Assembly (NCBI RefSeq): GCF_950023065.1
Contig: NC_088679.1
Span: 68,696,001 to 68,760,000, forward strand
Direction of reading: 5' to 3'
From: Planococcus citri
Taxonomy: Eukaryota; Arthropoda; Insecta; Hemiptera; Pseudococcidae
Length of the DNA: 64,000 bases
The notes under the pieces were generated by a model. The model was not told where the DNA came from. It was given only the letters and a program-made list of their open reading frames with translations, and did no database searches. Positions 34,324 to 46,959 of the stretch are shown here, one piece after another. The first letter of the stretch is position 1. Each line of letters opens with the position of its first letter. A program made the position numbers and the translations under genes.

Positions 34324-37300
34324 TCTGTCACAAATACTGGTTTTCAACAGTGTCTGTCACTACCACTGGTTTTGAAAAGTGTCTGTCACTACCACCGGTT
34401 TCAAGCAGTGGCTGGTTTCAAACAGTGTCTGTCACTACCACTGGTTTTAAAAAGTGTCTGTCTCTCCCACTGGTTATAAACAGTGTCTGTCACTACCACT
34501 TGTTTTAAAAAGTGTCTGTCACTACCACTGGTTTTAAAAAGTGTCCGTCACATAAACTGCTTTTAAACAGTGTCTGTCACATAAACTGCTTTTAAACAAT
34601 GTCTGCAACCAGCACTTGTTTCAAACAGTGTCTGTCACATAAACTGCTTTTAGACAGTGGCTGTCACTACCACTGGTTTCAAACAGTGACTGTCATGTTA
34701 CCACTGGTTTCAAACACTGTCTGTCACTACCACTGGTTTTAAAAAGTGTATGTCACATAAACTGATTTAAAAAAAGGGTATGTAACTACCCCTGGTTTTA
34801 TACAGTGTCTGTAACAAACACTGGTTTTAAACAGTGTCTGTCACAAACACTGCTTTTAAACAGTGTCTGTCACTACCACGGGTTTCAAGCAGTGTCTGTC
34901 ACTACCACTGGTTTTAAACAGTGACTGTCACTACCACTGGTTAGAAACAGTGTCTGTCACTACCACTGGTTTTAAACAGTGTCTGGCACATAAACTGCTT
35001 ATAAACAGTGACTGTCACTATCACTGGTTTCAAACAGTGTCTGTCACTACCACTGGTTTTAAAAAGTGTAAGTATGTCACATAAACTGATTTTAAAACAG
35101 AGTATGTAACTACCACTGGTTTTATACAGTGTCTGTAACAAACACTGGTTTTAAGCAGTGTCTGTCACTACCACTGGCTTCAATCAGTGTCTGTCACAAA
35201 CACTGGTTTCAAACCGTGTCTGTCACTACCACTGGTTTTAAAAAGTGTCTGTCACTACCACCAGTTTCAAACAGTGGCTGTCACTACTACGGGTTTCAAA
35301 CAGTGTCTGTCACTACCACTGGTTTTAAGAAGTATCTGTCACATAAACTGCTTTTAAATGATGTCTGTCACTACCACTGGTTTCAATCAGTGTCTGTCAC
35401 AAACACTGGTTTCAAACCGTGTCTGTCACTACCACTGGTTTTAAAAAGTGTCTATCACTACCACCAGTTTCAAGCAGTGGCTGTCACTACTACTGGTTTC
35501 AAACAGTGTCTGTCACTACCACTGGTTTTAAGAAGTGTCTGTCACATAAACTGCTTTTAAACGATGTTTGTCACTACCACTGGTTAGAAACAGCGACTGT
35601 CACTACCACTGGTTTTAAACAGTGCCTGTCACAAACACTGCTTTTAAACATTGTCTGTCACTAACACGGGTTTCAAGCAGTGTCTGTCACTACCACTGGT
35701 TTTAAAAAGTGTCTATCGTATAAACTGCTTTTAGACAGTGGATGTCACTACCACTGGTTTCAAACAGTGTCTGTCACATAAACTGCTTTTATACAGTGTC
35801 TGTCACTACCACAGGTTTCAAGCAGTGTCTGTCACTACCACTGGTTTTATAAAGTGTCTGTCGCATAAACTGCTTTTAGACAGTGGCTGTCACTACCACT
35901 GGTTTCAAACAGTGTCTGGCACATAAACTGCTTATAAACAGTGACTGTCACTACCACTGGTTTCAAGCAGTGTCTGTCACTACCACTGGTTTTAAAAAGT
36001 GTCTGTCGCATAAACTGCTTTAGACAGTGGCTGTCACTACCACTGGTTTCAAACAGTGTCTGTCACATAAACTGCTTTTAGACAGTGGCTGTCACTACCA
36101 CTGGTTTCAAACAGTGTCTGTCACTACCACTGGTTTTAAAAAGTGTCTGGCACATAAACTGCTTATAAACAGTGACTGTCACTACCACTGGTTTCAAGCA
36201 GTGTCTGTCACTACCACTGGTTTTAAAAAGTGTCTGTCGCATAAACTGCTTTTAGACAGTGGCAGTCACTACCACTGATTTCAAACAGTGTCTGTCACTA
36301 CCACTGGTTTTAAAAAGGTGTCTGGCACATAAACTGCTTATAAACAGTGACTGTCACTACCACTGGTTTCAAACAGTGTCTGTCACTACCACTGGTTTTA
36401 AAAAGTGTCTGTCACTTAAACTGCTTTTAAACGATGTCTGTCACTACCACTGGTTTTCAAAACAGTGTCTGTATAACAAACACTGGTTTTAAACAGAGTC
36501 TTTGACAAACACTGGTTTTGAACAGTGTCTGTCACTAACACTGGTTTTGAAAAGTTTCTGTCACTACCACTGGTTTCAATCAGTGTGCGTCACTACCACT
36601 GGTTTTAAACAGCGACTGTCACTACCACTGGTTAGAAACAGTGTCTGTCACTACCACTGGTTTTAAACAGTGTCTGGCACATAAACTGCTTATAAACAGT
36701 GACTGTCACTATCACTGGTTTCAAACAGTGTCTGTCACTACCACTGGTTTTAAAAAGTGTAAGTATGTCACATAAACTGATTTTAAAACAGTGTATGTAA
36801 CTACCACTGGTTTTATACAGTGTCTGTAACAAATACTGGTTTTAAACAGTGTCTGTCACTACCACTGGTTTCAATCAGTGTCTGTCACAAACACTGGTTT
36901 CAAACCGTGTCTGTCACTACTACTGGTTTCAAACAGGGTCTGTCACTACCACTGGTTTTAAGAAGTATCTGTCACATAAACTGCTTTTAAATGATGTCTG
37001 TCACTACCACTGGTTTTTAAAACCGTGTCTTTAACTACCACTGGTTTTAAACAGTGTCTTTCACAAACACTGGTTTTGAACAGTGTCTGTCACTACCACT
37101 GGTTTTAAAAAGTTACTGTCACTACCACTGGTTTCAATCAGTGTCTGTCACTACCACTGGTTATAAACAGTGTCTGTCACAAACAATGGTTTTCAACAGT
37201 GGCTGTCACTACCACTGGTTTTAAAAAGTGTCTGTCACATAAACTGCTTTTAAATAATGTATGTCACTACCACTGGTTTTTAAAACAGTGTCTGTATTTA

Positions 37301-37792
37301 CCACTGGTTTCAAACAGTGTCTGTAACAAACACGGGTTTTAAACAGTGACTGTCACTACCACTGGTTTTAAAAAGTGTCTGTCACTACCAATGGTTTCAA
37401 TGAGTATCTGTCACAAAAACTGGGTTTAAAAAGTGTCTGTCACATAACTTGCCTATAAACAGTGACTGTCACTAACACTCTTTAAAAACAGTGTCGGTCA
37501 CTACCACGGGTTTCAAATCTGTGTCTGTCACTACCACTGGTTTCGAACAGTGCCTGTCACTACCACTGGTTTCGAGCAGTGTCTGTCACTACCACTGGTT
37601 TTAAGCAGTGTCTGTCACTACCCTTGCTTTCAAACAGTGGCTGTCACTACCACTGGTTAAGAATAGTGTCTGTCACCACCACTGGTTTTAAAACAGTGTC
37701 TATCGCTACCACTTGTTTTAAAAAGTGTCTGTCACTACCACTGGTTTCAATCAGTGTCTGTCACAAACACTGGTGTTAAAGAGTGTCTGTCA
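34324..37792 (+). repeat. 29-bp minisatellite array, about 120 units
   Basis: Tandem units of 29 bp run with little interruption for about 3.5 kb. The main form is CAGTGTCTGTCACTACCACT then GGTTTTAAA. Interspersed variants replace the middle with CACATAAACTGC or CACAAACACTGG. Because 29 is not a multiple of 3, all frames are cycled, giving long open frames that are not genes. Within a unit, CAGTG and CACTG are inverse, so single strands can form small hairpins. A block at 34941-35141 recurs almost exactly at 36632-36832, so the array also grew by duplication of long segments. Confidence 0.95.
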
Positions 37793-38725
37793 CTATAGTA
37801 AATAATACTGTTTTTTCCCACCATAATTCAATTTTTGTGTCCATTTTTTAAAAATAATCAAATTTAGAAAATTTGACTTTTCAATAGGTAATTTACAATA
37901 GGTACCTATCGAATATTATAATCTTACTTAAAATTATGTATAAGTATAAGAAGAAAATGAATCGAACTAATTCGATGCTTTTAGATCATAGGTAGGGCCT
38001 ACAGAATCGAAGTTTTCCCAGGGAAAAGCTCTCGCAACCGAACGCAGGTGAACAAAACCCGTACAATATCGACAATTCGACACCTGCCCATTAAACGTCT
38101 ACCTCGTTTTACGTGATTTTTTATCGCAGCTGCCAGAAAAAAAAAGCACAAACCGAGTATAAATTCAAGACGAATTTACTCATCAACATCATAGTACCTA
38201 TAGAACATAACACCACGAGCAGGAGCAGATACATATTTTAATGGGTTTTTCATTATAATGACGATTACGTCTACGACGATGAGATTCGTCGGGTATAATA
38301 ACATTGGTTTTCTCGCCATAAAATGACACTTGGAACAAGCTGTCACATTAAAATTGGCAACATTGCCGAAAGTTTGTTATCATCAGCAAGTTTTTGGCGG
38401 CGCGGCGCGACCAGATTCGGCGCTTTATGGTTATTTGGGAAATTTTTCAAAACCCTTCGCCTTCGGTCGAGCACTTTTGGTTAATTGAGATGTCGAAAAG
38501 GGGTTGTCTGTATAGAATCATCGCTCTCGTAGTCACAGCTATAGGCAGGTAAGGTGTATAATAGGTACCTGTAAAATTTGAATATCATTTCGAAAAGAGA
38601 TGAACCAACAGGGCGATGAATAAGCTTTATACAGTATACTATACACTGCTGCTTCTGCTGTTCAGTGCTCGGTATGCCAGTTATAAACTTTATAATTGCG
38701 CAAGTATCGGTGATTTTCGTGCATA

Positions 38726-38760
38726 TATATAAAAGGGGTTGTATTGTTTTTCAGCGTCAG
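38726..38760 (+). promoter_or_regulatory. Candidate core promoter: TATA box with initiator
   Basis: TATATAAAA (38726-38734) is followed by an arthropod-like initiator TCAGC at 38751. The predicted start is A at 38753, 27 nt from the first base of the TATA box. The 150 bp downstream is GC-richer with frequent CG dinucleotides. No downstream coding exon was identified, so this is only a positional match. Confidence 0.3.
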
Positions 38761-39712
38761 CGAGAGAGCGATGAGATGATTGAAACTGTTATGAAGCGAA
38801 CGAGCCGAACGAATAACTCTCTGGTACAGCCAGCGTACCTATTTGTACTGTACGTAGAATTCATCGTGGAACTAACGCCCTCATCGCGTACGATAGGAGA
38901 TCAAGAGAGAGTTAATTACTAATTGCAAATTCAATCAATGCGTTTTGGAATTCAACGTACAAGTAAAATGAATAGGATTAATGTATTCGTCGTCTATAGA
39001 ATATCGAGTCTTATCAACGAAATCGCTCTATTCTATTCAATTCTATCGCATATTAATAATACTATTTATACAGGTCTCGTTGCACGAGTTTAGTCGTAGT
39101 TGTCGGAATTCGCAATCGAGTATATACGGATGTATTTATCCAGCAACACGAAGAATTAACCGAGTACAGCGAATTCGCTTTTGTAGTGAAGTGAATTTCC
39201 CAGCTAACCGTCCATTATACTGTTTTAATCATCTATATAAATGAGTAGGTATCTTTTGCTACGAGTGTATTTGCCAAAGAGCTGAGAGAGAGAGAGAATT
39301 ATTTCATGTTACGAGAAACTTACTTACCTACCTACTTACAATAATGTGTTTGTATTGTAAACGCAGATGGATTATTTTGCTTTGAGCTGAGGTCAGTGAG
39401 GTCCTGAGGATCCAGCCAGAGAAAATGACCCAAAATTTCCCTTCAAGTTGTATAAATAAGCTTTCAAATTATGGATGTAAACTCTGAATATTAATCAGAA
39501 TTGTGAATTGATTCCAGTGGTATTTTTTGTAGAGTGAGGTGGGAGGAGTTTCACAAGAATAAGCAGCATCCCTGTCAAAACTGAACAGTGGGAATGAGCG
39601 ATTTGAAATTTCTAGATAAATTTGTAAATGTTCTGAAACCTTCAGTGTGACCAAAATTGGGGGTTTTCGAAGCAAGAAGCTTTTTCTCCCTGATTCATTT
39701 TGTTGAAAAAAA

Positions 39713-39785
39713 GTTGATCACCACTAAAACAGCTGTTTTAGTGGTGATCAACAAATTTTAAAAAACTAGTTTTTTAAAATTTGTT
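39713..39785. repeat. Two adjoining perfect palindromes
   Basis: The first palindrome is 40 bp with no spacer (39713-39752, centre CAG|CTG; arm begins GTTGATCACCACTAAAACAG). The second is 36 bp, also spacerless (39750-39785, centre CT|AG; arm begins AACAAATTTTAAAAAACT). They share three bases. Both can extrude as cruciforms. Confidence 0.95.
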
Positions 39786-42700
39786 AAATTGTCAAAAATT
39801 CGCTAATAAATTCAAAAATGACTTTGAGATTTAAAATTTTTTTCATCTTGCTTGAGAATGTTAAAAGCGATTTTATGATTGAATATTATTCTTCATCCAT
39901 AAACAAATAAAAGCTTGTATGCCTATTTTCCCCCTCCCCCTTTTCCGAGGATCCACCCTCCTTACTTGAAAATCGCTCTATCTCCTTATCTATGGGCTGT
40001 ACAAAAAAAAATTCAGAAAAAAGTTGTTCCTTGATGTCTTTTCTACAATTTTAGTTGTTAGCAAAATTCAGTTTGAACCAACCCTCACCCCTCGAGAGCT
40101 CAAAACTCACTTCCAAGAAAAGTCAAAATCACGTTTTTCATATTTTTATGGAAAAATATCGAAAAAATGAAGAACTGATAATCACAAAAAGTGTTCAAAG
40201 AATTAAATTTCTTTTGAAATGAGCTATATCAGGATAGATTTTATTTTCTCCTCCTCCTCGAGGATCTACCACCCCCTCTCATTTTCCGAACCAAAGCAGA
40301 GGAATTCATGAAAAGCTTTCAAAAAAAAATTGGTATGGAAAATTTTTAAAATTCTCTGGAGGTACTGGAAAGGCTTTGGAGGCCTTTTCAATTGATTTTA
40401 TGGCGTGAAAAGAGAGTTGAAAACAGGCCAAAAACCAGATTTTAGTTTCAAATTTGATTAAATAAAATTTAAATTTTTTTTCATGAGGAATAAACCGTAT
40501 GAATTTTTGAATCGAATGAAGTGATGAAATTATCTCAAAAATTATTGGAAATAGAGTTGATACTTTTGAAACTATTAATACCTTAAAAATTGATGAAAAT
40601 TGCTTATTTCATGATTTGAGGAGAACATTTTAAAGTGGAAGAAAATATAGCAAAATTGGTTCAAAATTAGGTATTCTTAACCACCCCCCTCCCCAATATT
40701 TTAGAAAAACTTTCAAGTTTTTGGATCAAGTGCCTGGAATTTTTGATAAGTCAGGCAAGTTTCTCATTTTGAAAGGGAAAAGCTATACCTATACATAAAA
40801 TACGAAGGGCTTGGCAATATTTAAACAAAATTAAGAAAAAAAACAATCGGGGGAAGAGTCGTTCAAATAATTTTAATTCGGGGAATCGGACGCAGGAAAA
40901 ATAGGATTCGTGGGGAAATAACCTTCGGGGAATTCTACTAGAATCGTCCTTTTGAGCTATTTTGGAGCTTCGTTCGAATTTTAAAATTCCTAATGCTTGT
41001 ATTTTACCTTTGCATATAATATCCAGAATCTCTTAACTGTCAAATGTTGAATAAATTGTGAATGACCGAAACTGAATTATTTCGAGCATTCAATTCTCAG
41101 AATCAACAAAGCTAGTTCGAGAATATTCTTGTATCACATGACGTCTATAATTTTTACATTCTCTCGTCTTCACAAAGGAATGCCTTTGATATACGATACC
41201 TATGATAACATTTTATCGCCTATTTTTCTTCCTTTTTTTTCCAGTTATCATATTTGTACTTGTACTCGAATAATCTGAGAAACTATCTTATCGCTGTTTT
41301 CAAAATTATTTCTCACTCTGGTGGCACGTACAATGGGAACTATATGCTGAAGAATGAAACATTGAAGCAAGTTTCAAGGTGACCAAAAGTAAAGTATCAG
41401 AGAAGAAATTACGATATGAAATTATCAATAAGAGATATTTTCCAAGCCTCGGATTTATCATTTACCTAATTTTAATTTTACATACAAAATATCAGCTAAA
41501 AAAAGGTACAACCCAAATTCATTTTTAAAGTAGGTAAGTGGGTACCTACGTAATTCAATACAAAAATTCAATATCATAACATTCAGAAAAAGGGAATGGA
41601 ATCTATGTAGCAAGGTTTTTAGAAATGTTGAGTATCAAATCACGTACATTTTAGTATTCCAAATTCATTTCTAATTGATACCTACTTTTTTCAGCTAGAA
41701 ACACAGGGTGCTAATAGAATTCTAAAGACAAAAATTTCGTGCTATTTTTTCACTGTTTCCCAGAACTTTTTCTAACCTACACTTGTATTTTTCTTTAAAA
41801 AAAAATGAAGAAAGGTTCAATCAACAGAAACGAGAATATTTTTTTAAAACAATCTGGTAGGTAAACAAAATTAAAATTTTGAGAAATCAACACTCTAGGC
41901 TGCAAAAAAAAAAAATTAATAAAAGTAATTTTAAATTAAAATTTTCTCGATTGACAGCTCATAAAACTTTTTATACAAACAAGTTCGAGTAGGTAGGCCT
42001 AAAGCTTTTGAAACATGAAAATATTGAAATACCTAAGCTGATTTGAGAAAGTCCTTTTCCAAAAGCTTCTTTAAAAACGAAATTATTACTTAAGGTCATT
42101 CTTAAACATCATCTGCAACTTTTTCACGAATTTTTCGGCATAAAAGTAACTACTTAAATGTACTTGACGCGTCCATTTAGTTTCAAACATCCTATACCTG
42201 TTCCTCTCCCTTCCACATCTAGATGCATTTTTGAATACGTAAAATCGGATGAAAAATGATCGAACGATATTTTCTCAAATTTATATGATCATTGATTATG
42301 ATTCATGAATGATGATTTTTGTACTTCATTATTATCATTACTACAATTTTTTGTCCTTCCAGAAGAAAACGATTGGATTTGACAAGTCTGAACGCATTAA
42401 TCCGATAAAACTCTTGTTAGACCTTAAAATTATTGAATCCTGAGAATATCCAAATCTGAACATCTCAAATCAGAACTGAGCGTATCACATCTGGATGGTT
42501 CCCTTAAATGATTACTTACCACAATTTTAATTTTTTTTTAATCCGAAAGTTATTTTGAACAAAAAATCTAGGTTGATAGCAGGTACCTATTTTCACACTA
42601 AAACGAAACGTTCATTTTTTAATAACATACCGAACGAACTGGAAAATTTTCTCAGCAAGTATTAAGAAAATAATTACGAAAAAAAAAAAAAAAAAAAAAA

Positions 42701-44781
42701 ATAGGAGAAAGTGGTTCAAAAACTGCGCTATAAATCATCATTCATGCTTCCTTGAATTTTTCATAATTCTTCGCAGTTTCCAAGGATCCGCCAGCTGTAA
42801 AATTACGCGAGCTAAATAAATCCTCTTATTTTCATTATTTTAGGAATTAAGTTAACCCAACAGCTAAATTATTTTACTCCCTGTTATCATTCATTTGCCT
42901 TTTTCTCCTTAAAAAGATAAAGAGAGAGGAAAGGAGTGAAGAAATTTTCTGAAGAATCTGGCCTCTTTTTTTTTTTTAGATTTGTTCATTAAGTAGACTG
43001 AAAATATTCAACCGTGAAATAATTCTTAACGAAGAGATACGTGGAACTGGAAAAATAAATTCTATTTCTTTTTTTCATTTGATTAGGCACTTGAATGAAA
43101 TGATTGCGTTTCGATTTAGTTAAATGAGAAAATTTCACATCGAAGCATATTAATCTATTCGATATAATCTAGGTTAATTATGTTTGTATACAAAGGTACC
43201 TCAATGTTTACCTTATTGGAATAATTATAATTCAGCCAAGGTAGGTCGATTTATAATAGTCGACGAACAGCTCGTATATGGCTTCATTTTCAGCATACAA
43301 ATTTCAGCACACGATTAACAATCTCACTTAATTCCGTACAAGTTGCAAAGACACGGTGGGCGGGATCATCTGTTGATATGAAAATATTCGTCAATTAATC
43401 ACAATCACCTATCAATAGGAACATTATGAGAAGAGAAAATCATCAATGTAAGGCAAATTTGAACTCGATTTTGACCACAATAAGTTACGATAAATTTTTA
43501 TTAATAAATAATAGGTACATTGAAACTGACGTCGAAATCTTCGAAAGTAGCCTGGGTACTTAAAATCGATAAACTGGATTTAAAAATAATAATTCCAGCA
43601 TAAATTTACCTACAGCTGAATAAGTACACCGGTAGGTAGGTAGGTAGGCTCGAATATGCCATTAGGCAGCTCGCAAAACACTCAGCTTTAAAGTTTAAAT
43701 CGGTTTAGCTGGAACTCGAGAGCTATACTTATTGGTCGTCTCGTAATAAGTTTGTACGTATAGAAGCCTATTATAATGGAATCTATGCTAAAAGTAGCTA
43801 AAATTTCGCGACGACCCAATATTGTAATTTCATTTGGGTAAACGTTCGAGTTGGAAAATCGATTTTTCCCTCAACAAATTGCCATCTAGGTACCTACTTT
43901 GAAAAATACCCGTTGTGTAATATTTTACTGCTAAATTATTCGAGCCAAAAGCCAAACCAATAATGATGTAAATATAAAGTATTCGCGGAAAAAAAATGGT
44001 ATAAATTTAAACGTACAGCTCGTCCCGTTTGGTAACATGAAAAGGGCGAGAGGACTTCCTATACTGTATTATCATACTTGGAATAGAATTTATATACCAT
44101 TTGAAAGATCACAACTGGAACGTATTCCAGAAATATACGACTAAGAGTAGCTAGGTAGGTAGATATTTTGAATTCTGCATCTTCAACGTAGGTACCTATT
44201 CGTATATTGTTGTTCGCTGAGAAATGATATTTTTAAATATAAAATAGCTTATTATAAAATGTGAAATTAAAGCAAACCCTCCTATATCGATTAAACATAA
44301 GGCTGGCTTCAAAATAAATCCGCTACTTAACCCCTCTGATCAGTGTCACAACATGAGCCGCGAAAAATTATTTGTTTTCGCACTACCACCTACGGTGGGG
44401 TTAATTTCGCCATTCGTCGTACGTAATACAACATGGAAACGGTAGCTGTACTGTAGCTGTGCCACAGCAGCTCATTCTTGACAGTATTCGTGAAAAATGT
44501 GCAAACTTGTACGTATATACTGTATGTCAGCTTGCGTGGGTGTGTTGTGTATTGCGTACTGCTGCTGTTATGTAGGTACAGTGTTGTAGAGCACCGGAGC
44601 TGGAGACAAATTGAAAATTACAATTGGGAATTAACTCTTTTTTCACGTTGAATACAGAATATTGTAATATTATTGTGGTCGAATGAGTAGGTACCTAGTT
44701 CATGCTTCATGAAAAGAAAGAAAAATGGGAAATGGACCGCAAGTTTTCCCTTGATAGGAAAAAGAAAATCTTTCATGTCAG

Positions 44782-45645
44782 TGTAAGGGGACAATATGCC
44801 TTCACTGGCTAGACAGGGATATTCATCGTATCTCTCTCAGTGGGATTATAAATCTTTCATCTAAAGGAAGTACTGGAGAATCCAATCAATAGTTCGATTC
44901 TACAGTACTTTACGTAGATGAAAGCATATACTCGATGCACTTAGGTAAGGTGTTAAGTACGTGGGAACCACCCAAGAGGTGTTTTCACATCGTTCCATTA
45001 AGGGCAGATGTGAAAAGCTCACAAGTTCGTAAAGCTCGATTCCTTCTCGACTCGAGGCTAGAAGCCAAGTTGAGATGGAATTGATCTTCACTTGTCGATT
45101 CGCGCTTCGTCTGGTAGGTCTGACCGCGGAAAAGTAATAAGGCCACTCACTCCTACGTAAGAGTTGTGCTTGAGTCCCAGGTCCTCTGCCTTAACGTTCG
45201 TGTTTAAGGGAGAGTATTCGCGTTTAAACTTAAGTCTTCTAAATTCGCTACCCAACGCGGGCAATTTGATAGTTACACGTAGGTGGGTAAAAGCGATCCT
45301 ACTTACGCCACTATTTGGTGGAATATATATTGGTTATACGCGTAGAGTTTTATATGTTTTAGACTTAAGTTTCGTGTTGTAATTTTATTCCAAAATTATA
45401 ATACACTTTTCGTGCTTATCGTGTGTTCTTATTTCGCGTGCGTTTCGAATTAATACAAGGTAAACTCGACTAAATCTGTTTAAATTTATACATATTGGTG
45501 TTGTAAAAGCTGAGCTAGCAGCGGGTAAGTACTATTTTAAAAGGTGATATATTACATCTCTTAGGGAGTTAGATTCATCCTGACCTACTAGGGAAATATT
45601 CTTATCCTCCTATCAATGGCAACGCCTCTATCTATCTATTTAACA
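44782..45645 (+). mobile_element. 5' LTR of the gypsy-type retroelement
   Basis: Boundaries are set by TGTAA at the left and TTAACA at the right (short inverse ends, TG...CA) and by the primer site that starts two bases later. Length is about 864 bp. A TATA-like AATATATATTGG lies near 45322, so transcription would start in the last third. Without the second LTR the left end is an inference. Confidence 0.6.
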
Positions 45646-45646
45646 T

Positions 45647-45664
45647 TGGCGCCCAAACGTTCCT
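45647..45664 (+). promoter_or_regulatory. Primer-binding site, tRNA-Lys-like
   Basis: TGGCGCCCAAACGTTCC starts one base after the LTR end. The TGG complements the tRNA CCA end, and the first 8-12 bases fit a lysine tRNA 3' end (known lysine sites start TGGCGCCC), with one extra A. This is where reverse transcription would begin. Confidence 0.65.
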
Positions 45665-46959
45665 TTCTGTGAAAAGATTTACGACATTGACTGCTTGTTT
45701 AAAGTGACAGTTTACTCAAAACGTCATAGTAAACCTTTCCTGAAGGGTAGCACGTACTTTGCGAGACGTAATTCTATGCTAAAGGCTCGTAGGCCACACA
45801 TTTAGCAAAGAATCGTAACTTTATTATTTAAAATAAAGGTACTTCGAAATTTTCAATAAAATTCGAAAATCCAAAAGTCTGATAATTTAAGAGTTTGAAG
45901 ATTTGTTGGACTCGAAGAAATTTCGAAAACCCAATTAATTTCTGTGTATTTGAACTGAAAAGTACAAATATTCACGAAAATAATTATTCCAATACTCAGT
46001 GTATTTTTTATAAAGTGCTTTATTAACGTTTTTTGCTACTCGTTTTTTCTACCTACTCAAGGCTCTACTTAAAGTGAGTAACTTCAGATCAACATTTAGT
46101 TGAGCTGAAAGGTAGAAAAGTTCCTCGAGAATCGAAAAGTGCGGACGACCTAGCAGAATCGATAATATTCACATAGAAAATACTCACGAGCATCCAGTTT
46201 TTCTTCTCAAAATAGCTCATTGTGAAGAAAAATTGTGACTAAATTAATCTAGTCATAAAAATCTATTGTGTAATTGAACTAACTGGGTACAATTATTCAA
46301 TAAATTTATCCTCTCCTCTCTATCTGGTGGAAATTTTTTCGGAAAAATCTACCAGATAGCTTCCTATCAAAATTATTTCTTTCCTGTGCTTTTTACCTAC
46401 GTCAAAATAGGTAACCTCCACCCTTTTTGTCAAAACGTAATTTTATACACTGTTATTTTTGTTTTAATTTGTTATTTGATTCGTAATCTATTTGATTACT
46501 TAATCTCAATTCAAAATTTCTAAAAGGGATTTGCAAATTTTCTAAATTTCTAAAAGGGATTTAAAATTTTGAGTGTGCTGTATCGTGGACATTTTTCTGT
46601 GTTTCATTAAAATTAAAATTTGAAAAATAGGTTATTGTTAAAATATAGTTACGTATTCACATTAACCGCCACGCGCCCCTACCGCCACCCAGAATCGTGT
46701 AGTTTTTGTCAAACTACCTGCGACGTTGTATACAACAAACCACCCTCTCGAACAAGGGTGAAACGAACGTGTTTCTTAAGTGCCTGTTGACAGTCGCGAA
46801 GTACCCTGCAGAGTTGATAGACTAATTGATTCTTGAAAAACCTTAAAGGTTAACAAATCAATACTAAGATAGCACACGAAGTCTGCTCATTAATTTTTAT
46901 TTTTATTTAAATACAGACACGAGTCTGGAAACCTTTTTCTCACCCTTACGTGTAGTTAT
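45665..46959 (+). other. Retroelement 5' leader
   Basis: About 1.3 kb between the primer site and the Gag start, A-rich and without a long frame. It would hold packaging signals; none can be named. A duplicated phrase 'aaatttctaaaagggattt' occurs at about 46517 and 46545. Confidence 0.5.

Larger units (their letters stand above)
37800..44781. other. Intergenic DNA between minisatellite and retroelement
   Basis: Contains the candidate promoter at 38726-38760 and the double palindrome at 39713-39785, described separately. The remainder shows A tracts (for example 42680-42702) and many GTAGGTACCTAC-type motifs but no exon that I can support. Confidence 0.35.

Noticed and set aside
34863..37779. 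Many open frames of 60-143 codons in the minisatellite
   Set aside because: They follow the 29-bp period through all frames on both strands, so they are repeat artefacts.
34324..37792. CRISPR array
   Set aside because: Units are directly tandem with no unique spacers, and the DNA is eukaryotic.
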